A stretch of DNA of 64,000 nt. Origin: Owenia fusiformis. Taxonomy: Eukaryota > Annelida > Polychaeta > Sabellida > Oweniidae. The translations under genes and the position numbers were made by a program. Under the pieces are notes generated by a model. The model did not search any database. It saw only the letters and a list, made by a program, of their open reading frames with translations, and had not been told where the DNA came from. The stretch is taken from contig CAIIXF020000002.1 in the NCBI GenBank assembly GCA_903813345.2, forward strand, positions 30,622,926 through 30,686,925, in the 5' to 3' direction. This document shows positions 1 through 10,200 of the stretch, in pieces (position 1 is the stretch's first letter; every line of letters begins with the position of its first letter).

Positions 1-276
1 TTTCTACGACCTATTACGATCCCGACGCTTTAATCAAGCTTTGTTACGCTTTGGTGCCGCTTTACAATCCGCTTTAAAGCGCCATCAAAGCGCCGTTGGT
101 GCGAACGCTTAAACAGTTTAAATTTTTTAGCGCTCTTGCCGAATATCCCGCTTTACTCCCGAGCTTTTCTACGACCTATTACGACCCCGACGCTTTAATT
201 AAGCTTTGTTACGCTTTGGTGCCGCTTTACAAGCCGCTTTAAAGCGCCATCAAAGCGCCGTTGGTGTGAACGTACC
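1..276. mobile_element. Right end of a foldback DNA transposon (third family member, cut by the window edge)
   Basis: This stretch is nearly identical to 34325-34599, the right part of the complete element at 33208-34599, with only scattered substitutions. It ends with the same terminal motif (gtgtgaacgtacc). The interior is built from short AGCTTTGTTACGCTTTG-like words typical of this family. Only the right end is visible. No coding capacity was found. Confidence 0.75.
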
Positions 277-530
277 ATTAGGAGATCGTGATATTTTGGA
301 AATTAAACATAAATGACAGCGCTTTGCTCGCCGATTTAAAGTGTGGCATTCGCCGTTGGTGTGAAAGTAGCTTTAAAAATGTTTGGCGCTCTTGCCGAAT
401 ATCCCGCTTTACTCCGAGCTTTTCTACGACCTATTACGACCCCGACGCTTTAATCAAGCTTTGTTACGCTTTGGTGCCCTTTAGAAGCCGCTTTAAAGCG
501 CCATCAAAGCGCCGTTGGTGTGAACATAGT
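277..530. repeat. Scrambled fragments of the same foldback transposon family
   Basis: Positions about 318-380 match the reverse complement of the family's left end (cgccgttggtgtgaaagtag). Positions about 381-525 match another right end (ccgttggtgtgaacatag). Two partial ends lie in tandem with no complete element between them. The open frame here is not a gene. Confidence 0.6.
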
Positions 531-561
531 TTAACCAAAATCCAAGATAATCCAAAACTAA

Positions 562-676
562 ACTCCCCTCCATAAGCCTGGCAACTCCCTCATCGAAAAA
601 TGATTCAAATATAAATAGGCTTGAGCACGTAATTCAATGAGGGAGTTAGGGTTGCCAAACTTATGGAGGGGAGTGT
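562..676. repeat. Small hairpin element with ~33-bp arms
   Basis: The arms read actcccctccataag... and its imperfect reverse complement cttatggaggggagt, around a ~40-bp loop. About 115 bp in total, so it could be a miniature inverted-repeat element. No target-site duplication was identified. Confidence 0.5.
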
Positions 677-797
677 AATGTCTTTTAAAAGAACAATAAA
701 TGTTATTACTTTGAACATTTAGTATTGTTCTCCTGATCTAAAGCAAATTGCTTGAATAGTTGAAAGATGGGGGCACAATTGGAGTACCTTAACTTAC

Positions 798-898
798 ATA
801 TACTCGAATGCTCCATAGTCATGGCCGATTTCAATACTCCAGATCCTTTTGCCACTTTGAGAGACCTTCGCCGCTGACCCATCACCACTTCCAGCCGG
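798..898 (-). CDS. Copy A exon 3: start of the solute-binding domain
   Basis: The acceptor is gctag just above 898 and the donor is gtaagt just below 798. The exon encodes PAGSGDGSAAKV... then GKRIWSIEIGHDYGAFEY and ends in phase 2. It is paralogous to 34730-34842. A longer overlapping open frame in another phase is a shadow. Confidence 0.65.
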
Positions 899-2126
899 CT
901 AGCAATGTTAAATTGAGATAATAGCATATTTTAAATACTATGTTATGATACGTGTACAATTTAGTACATGGTTGCTATTGTACTTAATAGTGTTTCGGTT
1001 GTTGTACGTTAGATATTCTTGCGATTTCTGCTTTACTAGGTATCATGTAAAAACGACATACGTTTACAAACGAAAATAATGGCCGCTCAAGCTAGCAATC
1101 AGATAGCAAAACATATGTTTACTCTAGTAAAGCTTTCTAAATTATATTTCCAATAATAATTATCATACGTAGTCAATCTGGCCAAGGACGTATATTTGAC
1201 CTAAGAGATGGATAAAGTTGTGAATACTATACTACCCGACCCCGTCATACCTGGACTGTCACGGAGGTTCCAGTGGGTCTGCCCAACGCAACAGCTGCCA
1301 AGATTAACCCTATGATTGCTACTACTCCAAGTACCGCAATCAAAATAAGCAACAGTCGGGAGTTGACTAAAATATACAATGAACATAAATGTATGTAGAA
1401 ATTAATGTAAAATTGATTCCTACAAAGTCCCCTTTGTGTCTTTCTATTCATTTGAAATGGATATTTTTCTTTAGTAAGTTGTTTCTCAAACCATTTGTTT
1501 TTATTTATCGGAAATAACCTTTTTCAATTCTTCCAAATACTCCAGGCCTGGAATGAGATAGGCCTACTGACATGGGCCGGCTACAAATGTCATTAGTTTA
1601 CCCTACATGTCTTTAGCTTACCATACATGAGAAAGATGGAAAAATAATATGCACGATATATGAAATATGTTTTTTGTTATTTTATCACTCAATAATCATA
1701 ACCTATGTCATATCTCAGTCTAGCGTTTTAATAAATGCACTTGAGCTGAGGCCAAGGAATGAAGTCATAAAATGTTTTAAAATAGCGTTTTCTACATTAT
1801 GTTATATCAATTATTCGTCTTTTTCATCCTTACTCATGTAAGTTTGTGCAAATGCAGTTGAAAATTGACATTACATGGCACTTTTAAAATCATTTTATAA
1901 CCAATATGTATTCATGGGCTCAGTACTATAGAAAACTATTCATTTTTAGCATATCTTGTTTGAATTTTATGACATTGTAAGTGTTTAACAGAGATTTTAA
2001 TATGGTGTATAGATTGTGTTTAAACAGACACTTAAAAGTTTCGCTAATTTCCTACTTACCCTGTCCCCCGTTATTGCCCCCTGCCAGATTGACCGTGCTT
2101 CCGGTTGCACCCTCTGCTCCATTCAT
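798..2126 (-). CDS. Copy A: membrane-anchored solute-binding-domain protein, first three exons (partial gene)
   Basis: Exons are complement 2060-2126, 1251-1366 and 798-898, with lengths 67, 116 and 101 nt. All borders are AG/GT and phases chain as 1, 0, 2, exactly as in copy B. Exon 1 gives a 22-residue Gly/Asn-rich cytoplasmic start (MNGAEGATGST...). Exon 2 gives a single strongly hydrophobic helix (RLLLILIAVLGVVAIIGLI). Exon 3 gives a Gly/Ser linker and the first strand of the binding domain (RIWSIEIGHDYGAFEY). The remaining exons should lie left of the window. All three exons look intact, so this copy could be functional. The family call is carried over from copy B. Confidence 0.65.
1251..1366 (-). 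CDS. Copy A exon 2: transmembrane segment
   Basis: This 116-nt exon begins after TAG and ends before GTATG. It encodes NSRLLLILIAVLGVVAII followed by GLILAAVALGRPTG and TSVTVQ: one membrane helix, with no signal-peptide cleavage site evident. Arginine just before the helix favours a cytoplasmic N-terminus (type II). Confidence 0.7.
2060..2126 (-). CDS. Copy A exon 1: start codon and cytoplasmic tail
   Basis: ATG is at complement 2126-2124. Twenty-two codons are followed by a GTAAGT donor. Three copies of this exon (here, 36494-36560, 44697-44763) share the same 67-nt length and end phase, which supports both the start and the donor. Confidence 0.65.
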
Positions 2127-2154
2127 CGTGATAGTAATCTTACGGATATCTTAA

Positions 2155-2306
2155 AATCCTAATATAAAAAAATGAAGCTGTTGTAGTCTCCAATTCTTAG
2201 TTATAAAACTTGAAATATTTAACCGTGACCCTCGATGTTATTGATGTCGTCCTGACATACATTTTATAGCCTATTAATAGATGCAATAAAAATAAAGTTC
2301 TATACG
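2155..2306. repeat. First unit of a tandem duplication, interrupted by the 7-kb element
   Basis: This stretch plus its continuation at 9340-9420 matches 9437-9650 closely. The second unit contains the uninterrupted sequence across the insertion point and so acts as an empty-site reference. Confidence 0.75.
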
Positions 2307-3300
2307 TAACAGGATCTTAAGAGGTTCTGGACAAATCATTTGATTCTGGACTTGTCATATTTTTTTTTCAACGAAATCACATCCAAGGGGTGAATTTTTA
2401 TTAGCTATTTAGAGAGCGAGTCCTGCCTAGTATTAATTTCAATAAAAAAGTTAAAATAGAACCCTATTTGAGAGTCAATCTAATACTTACATTACATTGA
2501 TAAATTAAGGCAAATCCTGAAATATTTTTAAAGTGCGTTTTTTAATGAAATATTATCCAGCAAGTATTTAAATGAAACGGTCTTATTTAAATACAAATCA
2601 TAACATGATATTTTTCATGAAACATTTTTCAATGAAATTCAATTGAAGGGTCAAGATAAAACGAGCTAATTTAGGTGAAAACCCTTACATGATGATGTGT
2701 TTTCATAACTTCTTTCATAAAATTCCATCAAGGGGTGAAGATAAAATGATCGAATTTAAGTGATTTAAGGATCACGAGAATATGTTTTCTATGATATTTT
2801 CTATGAAATCCCATCCAATGGTCAAGGTAAAATTTTGATTTTGATTTTGATTTGGTCACGTGTTCGAAAGATCCATATAAGGCCCATAGAACCATATAGG
2901 AACGTCATTTTGAATGTCACGTGATAGATCCATATAAGGCTTTTAGAACCATTTATGGAAAGATGAGGGAAGCCCCTGACACCTGTTTCACGATTTTTAT
3001 GCACTTCATTATTGTACCGAAGTTTGCCGATTCGATTCGTCGTATTTCGGAATCCTGGTGACAATTTTATACTCCATTGGAGTATTTTTGACCTACTTCT
3101 TATGACGGAAATTCCCGAACCTTGTTCGGATTAATCCGGATTTTCTGACCTACCTTATCTACCGAGATTTCACGAGTTAACATTCGTCTCATTCCGGAAT
3201 CCTGGTGACAATTTTATACTCCATTGGAGTATTTTTGATCTACTTTTTCTGGATTTTGCCCTACTTATTATATCTTGACAACAAGCAAATCAAAAAGTTC

Positions 3301-3375
3301 GACATGAACGGGTCTCGATCAACTAACCTAGACTATGGAAGCCAGGCACGCTAACCATTAGGCCAACGAGCTACG
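3301..3375 (-). repeat. tRNA-like sequence in the left arm (SINE-head-like)
   Basis: Read on the minus strand: a D-arm/A-box-like stretch (TGGCCTAATGGTTAGCGTG), then ctggcTTCCATagtctag with TCC in the anticodon position, then a weak B-box region (gatcgagaccc). Stems are imperfect and CCA is absent, so this is a tRNA-derived repeat rather than a working tRNA gene. A tRNA-Gly(UCC)-like origin is a guess. Confidence 0.5.
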
Positions 3376-3475
3376 GATATGAAAGAACAAAAGTATTATA
3401 TATTTATACCGAGCGTCAATTCAAAATGATCCTCACTTTTGTCTCCACTTAAATACGACTCGTCAGTTGTATCCA

Positions 3476-3545
3476 GAATAGTAGAACGCCTATGGCGCTA
3501 GTGAATAACCAAGTCCCAGGTGAGTGGTTCGTATCCCTCCGTGAT
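3476..3545 (+). repeat. Second tRNA-like / pol III box-B-like segment
   Basis: Contains GGTTCGTATCC, close to the pol III B-box consensus, preceded by gcgctagtgaataacc. The inverted copy is at about 8101-8170. The upstream words tcgtcagttgtatccag recur near 4390 outside the arm, suggesting a dispersed family. Confidence 0.4.
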
Positions 3546-3685
3546 ATACTATTTTTGTTTTATTAAATACGACAGAAAGGAGCAAGGTGTAGGTTGAAAA
3601 CAAGACGTTAGTTTGTTTCAAAACAGTTTGGAAACATTAATCTCTGATAATTTAAGGGTTTCCACTCCTGAAGGGCCTCTAGATC

Positions 3686-4365
3686 TATGAAATTCAATAA
3701 TCCACTCAGTAAAAATACGATTTCTCTGCAACCTGATGTCCAATCAAGATCATTCAAATATATATGTGTTCCTGACACGTTTGGGCGTCCGGGAATAAAA
3801 TTGCTTGTGAAAACTATTTACAAAAGTGTTCCAGAGACCCTTATCTACTTGGCTAAGGTTTTATTTGAAGATACATTGCCTTATTAGCAGGTAGAGGGGC
3901 ATACAGAACACAGAAGCAAATGCTATGTTGAAAATTTTCTATATTTCAATTTGAACCTGTGTTTACATGTCACGTAGGCCAGTGTTTTATATGGGGATTA
4001 TATGTACTTTCCTTGTTTACATGAACGTAAATCATTACATGAAATCTGCATTCTTCTGGGTTTAATCTGGGTTTGTATTGTCTTATTGGAGCTTTTCGAC
4101 TTTAAAACAAACCCTACCTAAATGGATTGTGTCTCGGGAACGTTTTTGTAAATAGTTATTATAAACAATTCTGAAAGAATATCACATATTTTTGTCTTCC
4201 CGATTTCAGTCATGAATTACGTCAATTTCTCGTGCAAACATTGGGTAGACGTTGTCATAACCGGATGCCCGAACGTGTCAGGAACATATAGATACTCGAA
4301 TGATGTTGATTGAACATCAGGGTTGAGAGAAATCGTAATTTTACTGAGTGGCTTCACGAAAAAAT
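3686..4365. repeat. Degenerate inverted repeat inside the 7-kb element
   Basis: Left part (ccactcagtaaaaatacg, gtgttcctgacacgtttggg) is mirrored at 4255-4350 (cgaacgtgtcaggaacat, ttttactgagtgg). The arms are diverged and interrupted. This looks like an older foldback insertion nested in the interior. Confidence 0.55.
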
Positions 4366-5929
4366 AAGCAGCACTTTAGGCCACCTAAATACAACTCGTC
4401 AGTTGTATCCAGTTTGAATCCCAGCGTAATGTTTTTAATTATATGGTTGTGCTTTGATTTTACGCTGAAAACATTTATAACTACGTCAACTTTATATTAA
4501 AACATTTATTATCTTTTCAGTTGTATTAAAATGTAAAATATGATATATGTCAGCTTATTGCTTTCTGGAGAACAGTCAAGGTTTAAATTTGGTTACAATG
4601 AATCGGACACTCATGTAAATCGACATGGTTATAACATTGAACTCAATGCAGTAAATTAGTTATTTCTATGAATCACAGCGGGATTGGTTTCATTTTATAT
4701 GATTGCCAACTCTGGCGGTTTTTTGTAAATGCTTTTGACCGCTGTAAATGTAAAACTGATACAGTATTATTCAATTGTTTTATGTCTTGGTCACATTTGC
4801 TCCGATTTTCACTACGGCGCCCGGCCGATTGAGTATTGTGTTCAGAAATGTATTTAATTTTGAACAAAATACTCGCAGCAAATGTGATCCAGGCATTACA
4901 CAGCGGTATTTCGAACATACTATTGTTGCTTAACCACGACCTAGCCAATTTTAAAATCATACTCCTTATTTAAATCCAAGTAAACGATCAATGTCTAGGT
5001 ATTTGGCGTTTGATGATACTATGGCCCTTGGCGAATTATGATAAGATGAACCGAGGTCAACATTAATGTTTCTTGTACAAGGTCATCCCAAGGTCTAAGA
5101 TAAATATTTAGGTATTTTACGTTTCAAGACCTTTGGACAAATTCGATTCAACGATGTATCAAAGTTAAAATGTATACAGAGATAAAATAGGTTATCTCCT
5201 ATCGTTTCCTTGTGTATACGTTTATGTCTCTGCGTAATAACGCAGATGCGAGCAGGTAGTTACCAATCTCACCACAAGGTGGCTCGTTCGGGTCAGATAG
5301 CATGGCGGGTATGGTAGAAAGTTCCCTTTAACTTAAAGTACATCTGTTTTCGTGGTTCAATTTTCATATCACCCTTAAATGTATCTAATAGCAATGCAAT
5401 TAAAATATGTCCAGTGAACGAAAATGCAATACAAGAATAGATATTTCACTTTTTGTGATTTTGTAACAATGGGGTTATTTTTTGTATATGTAACATGGTC
5501 ATTTTCACATTTTATATTATTACTGTTCATATTAATCAATCCCTATTCATCTCAATATAACAGGTCCCTAAGGTCCCTTAGGTTGTTTGCAGTTTTACTC
5601 TTTTAATACCATGTTCACTTTTCACCTTGAGTTATTCAACTATGCAAACTGTGTCAGTGTTATATATCTATTGTTCCCCTATATGGTCTTTCTCACTCAC
5701 ATGTAGCTGAGTTTGCATTGGGTGTTGGCTTGTCAGTAGTTGCTGTAAGAGTTCATGTTGTACATTACAGAGCATTGTATTTTAAACATTGAAGTTTGAA
5801 ATATACTATTTTATATATATTTTAATTTGAAGTTCGAGTTATTTTATTGCCACCCACGGGCCTTTCACACACCCATTTACATATAACGCTTTGAAACAAC
5901 TTTAAAAAGTGAGCAATGTCAGTGTTGTG

Positions 5930-7150
5930 ATAATAGAGAATTTTCGTTATAAGTTGTTTCAAAAACTTATACGTATACTTATAGTTTAAAGGGTCTTGTC
6001 GAACTAAAATCAATTCAAATTGATTTTCATAATCTGTACCAAGTGGGGCATAACTATTCCCGATATAGTCAAGTTTCATCATCAACTAGGGACTGCGAAT
6101 ACAATGTCCTTTGCTAGTGTCAATTATGAACACAATAAACTAAATTCTAGTTGACGGGTCCTTGTAGTGTACGATAAACAAGACCCTTTAAGGACAGGGT
6201 GCATGTTTGGAAATTTTCTGCATTCCTCAATTGAGTCACATGTTATTTTTCAAACAAAAATCACTCCTTCCCCACATTGTCTACATCTTCCAGGTTTGCA
6301 CAAAGAGTGCACTTATGTGCCTAGAAAAGCCTTGTGAGAAGATTTGTTTTGTAAAATGTATACAAAACGAGAAAATTCAGATAAAAAAATTTCTGAAAAT
6401 TTTCTGAATTTTTTCACTGAATTTTCTTGTTTTTTATACACTTCATCAAAACATTCTTCTCACAAGTCTTTTCTAGGCACATAAGAGCACTCTTTGTGCA
6501 AACCTGGAAGATATAGACCCTCTGGGGAAGGAGTGATTCTTGTTTGAAAAATAACATGTGACTCAATTGAGGAATGCAGAAAATTTCCCATCATGCACCC
6601 TGACCTTAAAGTGAATCACTACACGAACGAGTCGATCATTTCAAAGTTCTCATGAAATTATAAGGTCAATTTTTAAGTTTTTACGTATAAAAGGGCCTTT
6701 ATACGCAGATTATAAACTTACAGAGTTGGATCTCCGCATAGTATATGTGTGGACCTACTGACCAGAATGGCTTATTAAAATTAATCGGCTGAATAGGCAT
6801 AGTATCCAATCAAATAGCTCGACTCATTCATTAGCTGAACTAATTCTCCCTTCGTTATTTCTACAAGGTGATTCAAAACGATCATCTACAAAAAATATAT
6901 TTGAGAGCAGATAAATCTGTAAAACCCGTGTGCTATATCAGCCTATTTGATTCTAGAAAACACATATGACACAACTAAACATGCTTTACATCAAGGGGGT
7001 ACGGATGGTATGCCATTGGCCCTTTTTATAACCGTCCTAGGAGATATTTCCCGACGAATTAGGAAATTATGAAACACCTTGTTTATTGGGTTTATAAGTA
7101 TAAGTATACGTATAAGTTTTTAAAAAACTTATAACGAAAATTCTCTAATA
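5930..7150. repeat. Inverted arms enclosing 1.1 kb, with a nested palindrome
   Basis: The arm at about 5930-5995 (tagagaattttcgttataag, acttatacgtatacttatag) is mirrored at about 7085-7150. Together with the palindrome at 6186-6610 this gives inverted repeats nested inside inverted repeats. Sequence from about 7160 to 7500 is also related to 37340-37620. Confidence 0.6.
6186..6610. repeat. ~425-bp near-perfect palindrome
   Basis: Starts ctttaaggacagggtgcatg and ends with catgcaccctgaccttaaag, its reverse complement with one mismatch. Arms of about 200 bp meet in an AT-rich centre near 6400. Open frames here are products of the palindrome. Confidence 0.8.
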
Positions 7151-7227
7151 ACGCCCCTCATACCTATTTATTACAGGTCGTGTAGACCATTGTTGCCTGA
7201 TTTATAGCTAAAACATTGACTTTTGAA

Positions 7228-7259
7228 CGTTGATGATGATGATGATGATGATGATGATG
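7228..7259. repeat. (GAT)n microsatellite
   Basis: About ten uninterrupted gat units. A short C-run follows at about 7434-7444. Confidence 0.9.
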
Positions 7260-7999
7260 CGCCTTTTATAATAGATCTCATATCTTAGAAGCGTATCAGT
7301 TCAAAAAATACTAGAAGACCTTACATATTTTGCCATGCACTGCGCCTATTCATTTGGCAATTCAGTTGTAAATTTTATCTTGAAAAAAATAAATCTTCCA
7401 AATTTGTTGAGTTTTCTTGCAGAAATCGCCTACCCCCCCCCCCCTCCATCCATTTTGTATGATCACAAGGCGTGATTTAAGCTGCTGATATTCTTCTTTA
7501 AACGAGTCGGATTTTCAAAATCTATAAGTTGGACTCCCTTTATAGAAGCTTTGAACTGAATTTGCACTGCTTAATGCTGAAATTTTATTGCTTATCCATA
7601 CATTTTAAGAAAAAATGTATAAAAAAAGATGTTAAAGCCAAATGTTGCCCTAAAAATTCAGAAAATGTAAAAAATTTCGATTTTTCTATGTACAGGCCTT
7701 ATTGCCCCTTTAAGAAGCTTAATATGTAAATTATCTAATTAAACACTTCGTCCACCATTTTGAAACACTAATCAATCCAATCTGTGCTAGCGATTCATAG
7801 GGCGAGCCAGTGGGATATTTCGAGGGTTCATACACACCTGGAAATGTCAGGGAAATTGACTTGATTTTCCAAGTGCTGGAAATGTCAGGTAATTTTAAAA
7901 TTAGGTCAAAAGGGCCAAAGATGACCGGGAATTTCGAAACGGTAGACATGTCAGGGAAATGTCAGGGAAATTTGTATCAGTGTTGAAAAAATAATGTTC

Positions 8000-9339
8000 C
8001 AGAGATTAATGTTTCCAAACTGTTTTGAAACAAACTAACGTCTTGTTTTCAACCTACACCTTGCTCCTTTCTGTCGTATTTAATAAAACAAAAATAGTAT
8101 ATCACGGAGGGATACGAACCACTCACATGGGACTTGGTTATTCACTAGCGCCATAGGCGTTCTACTATTCTGGATACAACTGACGAGTCGTATTTAAGTG
8201 GAGACAAAAGTGAGGATCATTTTGAATTGACGCTCGGTATAAATATATAATACTTTTGTTCTTTCATATCCGTAGCTCGTTGGCCTAATGGTTAGCGTGC
8301 CTGGCTTCCATAGTCTAGGTTAGTTGATCGAGACCCGTTCATGTCGAACTTTTTGATTTGCTTGTTGTCAAGATATAATAAGTAGGGCAAAATCCAGAAA
8401 AAGTAGATCAAAAATACTCCAATGGAGTATAAAATTGTCACCAGAATTCCGGAATGAGACGAATGTTAACTCGTGAAATCTCGGTAGATAAGGTAGGTCA
8501 GAAAATCCGGATTAATCCGAACAAGGTTCGGGAATTTCCGTCATAAGAAGTAGGTCAAAAATACTCCAATGGAGTATAAAATTGTCACCAGGATTCCGAA
8601 ATACGACGAATCGAATCGGCAAACTTCGGTACAATAATGAAGTGCATAAAAATCGTGAAACAGGTGTCAGGGGCTTCCCTCATCTTTCCATAAATGGTTC
8701 TAAAAGCCTTATATGGATCTATCACGTGACATTCAAAATGACGTTCCTATATGGTTCTATGGGCCTTATATGGATCTTTCGAACACGTGACCAAATCAAA
8801 ATCAAAATCAAAATTTTACCTTGACCATTGGATGGGATTTCATAGAAAATATCAAAGAAAACATATTCTCGTGATCCTTAAATCACTTAAATTCGATCAT
8901 TTTATCTTCACCCCTTGATGGAATTTTATGAAAGAAGTTATGAAAACACATCATCATGTAAGGGTTTTCACCTAAATTAGCTCGTTTTATCTTGACCCTT
9001 CAATTGAATTTCATTGAAAAATGTTTCATGAAAAATATCATGTTATGATTTGTATTTAAATAAGACCGTTTCTTTTAAATACTTGCTGGATAATATTTCA
9101 TTAAAAAACGCACTTTAAAAATATTTCAGGATTTGCCTTAATTTATCAATGTAATGTAAGTATTAGATTGACTCTCAAATAGGGTTCTATTTTAACTTTT
9201 TTATTGAAATTAATACTAGGCAGGTCTCACTCTCTAAATAGCTAATAAAAATTCAACCCTTGGATGTGATTTCGTTGAAAAAAAAATATGACAAGTCCAG
9301 AATCAAATGATTTGTCCAGAACCTCTTAAGATCCTGTTA
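8000..9339 (-). repeat. Right 1,340-bp terminal inverted repeat
   Basis: Reverse complement of 2307-3646 with the same length and few differences. The close match implies recent insertion or arm-to-arm gene conversion. Confidence 0.85.
8271..8345 (+). repeat. tRNA-like sequence in the right arm
   Basis: Inverted copy of 3301-3375, with A-box-like tggcctaatggttagcgtg. Same reservations as for the left copy. Confidence 0.5.
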
Positions 9340-9436
9340 CGATACCATTCATAAGTTGGCAAAATGTATGAAAGCATTTTGTACACCCATTTGAAACATT
9401 CAAAACAAATCTATTCAAATCGTATGTATGTAGGTC

Positions 9437-9650
9437 TCCTAAATTAAAAAAATGAAGCTGTTGTAGTCTCCAATTCTTAGTTATAAAACTTTTAGTTATA
9501 AAACTTGAAATATTTGTTATTGATGTCGTCCTGACATACATTTTAATAGATGTAATAAAAATAAAGTTCTATACGATACCATTCATAAGTTGGCAAAATG
9601 TATGAAAGCATTTGAAACATTCCAAACAAATCTATTCAAATCGTATGTAG
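9437..9650. repeat. Second unit of the tandem duplication (empty-site copy)
   Basis: Repeats 2155-2306 joined directly to 9340-9420, without the 7-kb element. It has a small internal duplication of ttagttataaaactt. Related sequence at about 36590-37020 upstream of copy B shows that it belongs to the copy A/B duplication. Confidence 0.75.
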
Positions 9651-10200
9651 CTCTGTATGAGCAAAAACGAAGAAGTACAAAGACATCCCGAATGTTACAA
9701 TTACGCCAAGGGCCGGAAAAGATGTCTACTAAAGTTTAAATCATTATTACACTATTGGCTTGCTAAAACTTACAGGACGTTCATGTAGTAAAGTTTGTTC
9801 TGAAGGGCTTTCATGAGTCGACATGGTAACCTAAAAATCCGTAGAAAACCCTCATTGTCTCATGGCCATATCTTTATACACAATTGGCGTAGCCAGAGGG
9901 GGTGCGATGGGTTGAGATTTGTTGAAAAACGTTAACAAATTATAGTTTGAAATGCTTAGAATGCACCATATACAAATTAAATTAAAAAAAGATCCATTCA
10001 CCCCCGTGTCCCTTTTTGGGCTCACTTCGCTCGCATTGATGCAAACCCCAAACTTCGCGCCCCTTGATATTTGCTAGCTACTTCCTTGTATAGGTATGCA
10101 TATCAAGTAATAGTTGTATATCAAACAACAATATGCTTGCATCTTATTTCTCTAAGGCATATACGAAGTATGGCTATTTGAAAAATATTGCAAAAATTTT
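9651..10200. other. No gene seen
   Basis: Up to about 9830 this is homologous to 36985-37140 upstream of copy B. Beyond that I see AT-rich sequence with transposon-like debris (ggcgtagccagagggggtg). No coding signal was found. Confidence 0.5.

Larger units (their letters stand above)
2307..3646 (+). repeat. Left 1,340-bp terminal inverted repeat
   Basis: Contains, in order, several AT-rich stretches and two direct copies (about 3048 and 3198) of a segment ending ccattggagtatttttga. A tRNA-like head on the minus strand and a second box-B-like segment on the plus strand follow. An 80-codon open frame occurs identically in both arms but has no gene-like features. Confidence 0.85.
2307..9339. 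mobile_element. 7,033-bp foldback element with 1,340-bp terminal inverted repeats
   Basis: Both ends read TAACAGGATCTTAAGAGG inward. The terminal repeats (2307-3646 and 8000-9339) have the same length and are nearly identical. CG flanks both ends. The tandem sister copy at 9437-9650 reads straight through the junction as ttctatacgatacc, so it shows the empty site. The 4.35-kb interior holds only further inverted repeats and microsatellite; I found no transposase, integrase or polymerase. It is probably non-autonomous. The superfamily was not identified. Confidence 0.85.

Noticed and set aside
2822-3064. Identical 80-codon frames on opposite strands at 2822-3064 and 8582-8824
   Set aside because: Produced by the 1.34-kb inverted arms. 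No domain, promoter or codon bias supports a protein.
8271-8345. Functional tRNA-Gly gene
   Set aside because: Stems are imperfect, the T-arm is poor and the copy lies in a transposon arm; called tRNA-like repeat instead.
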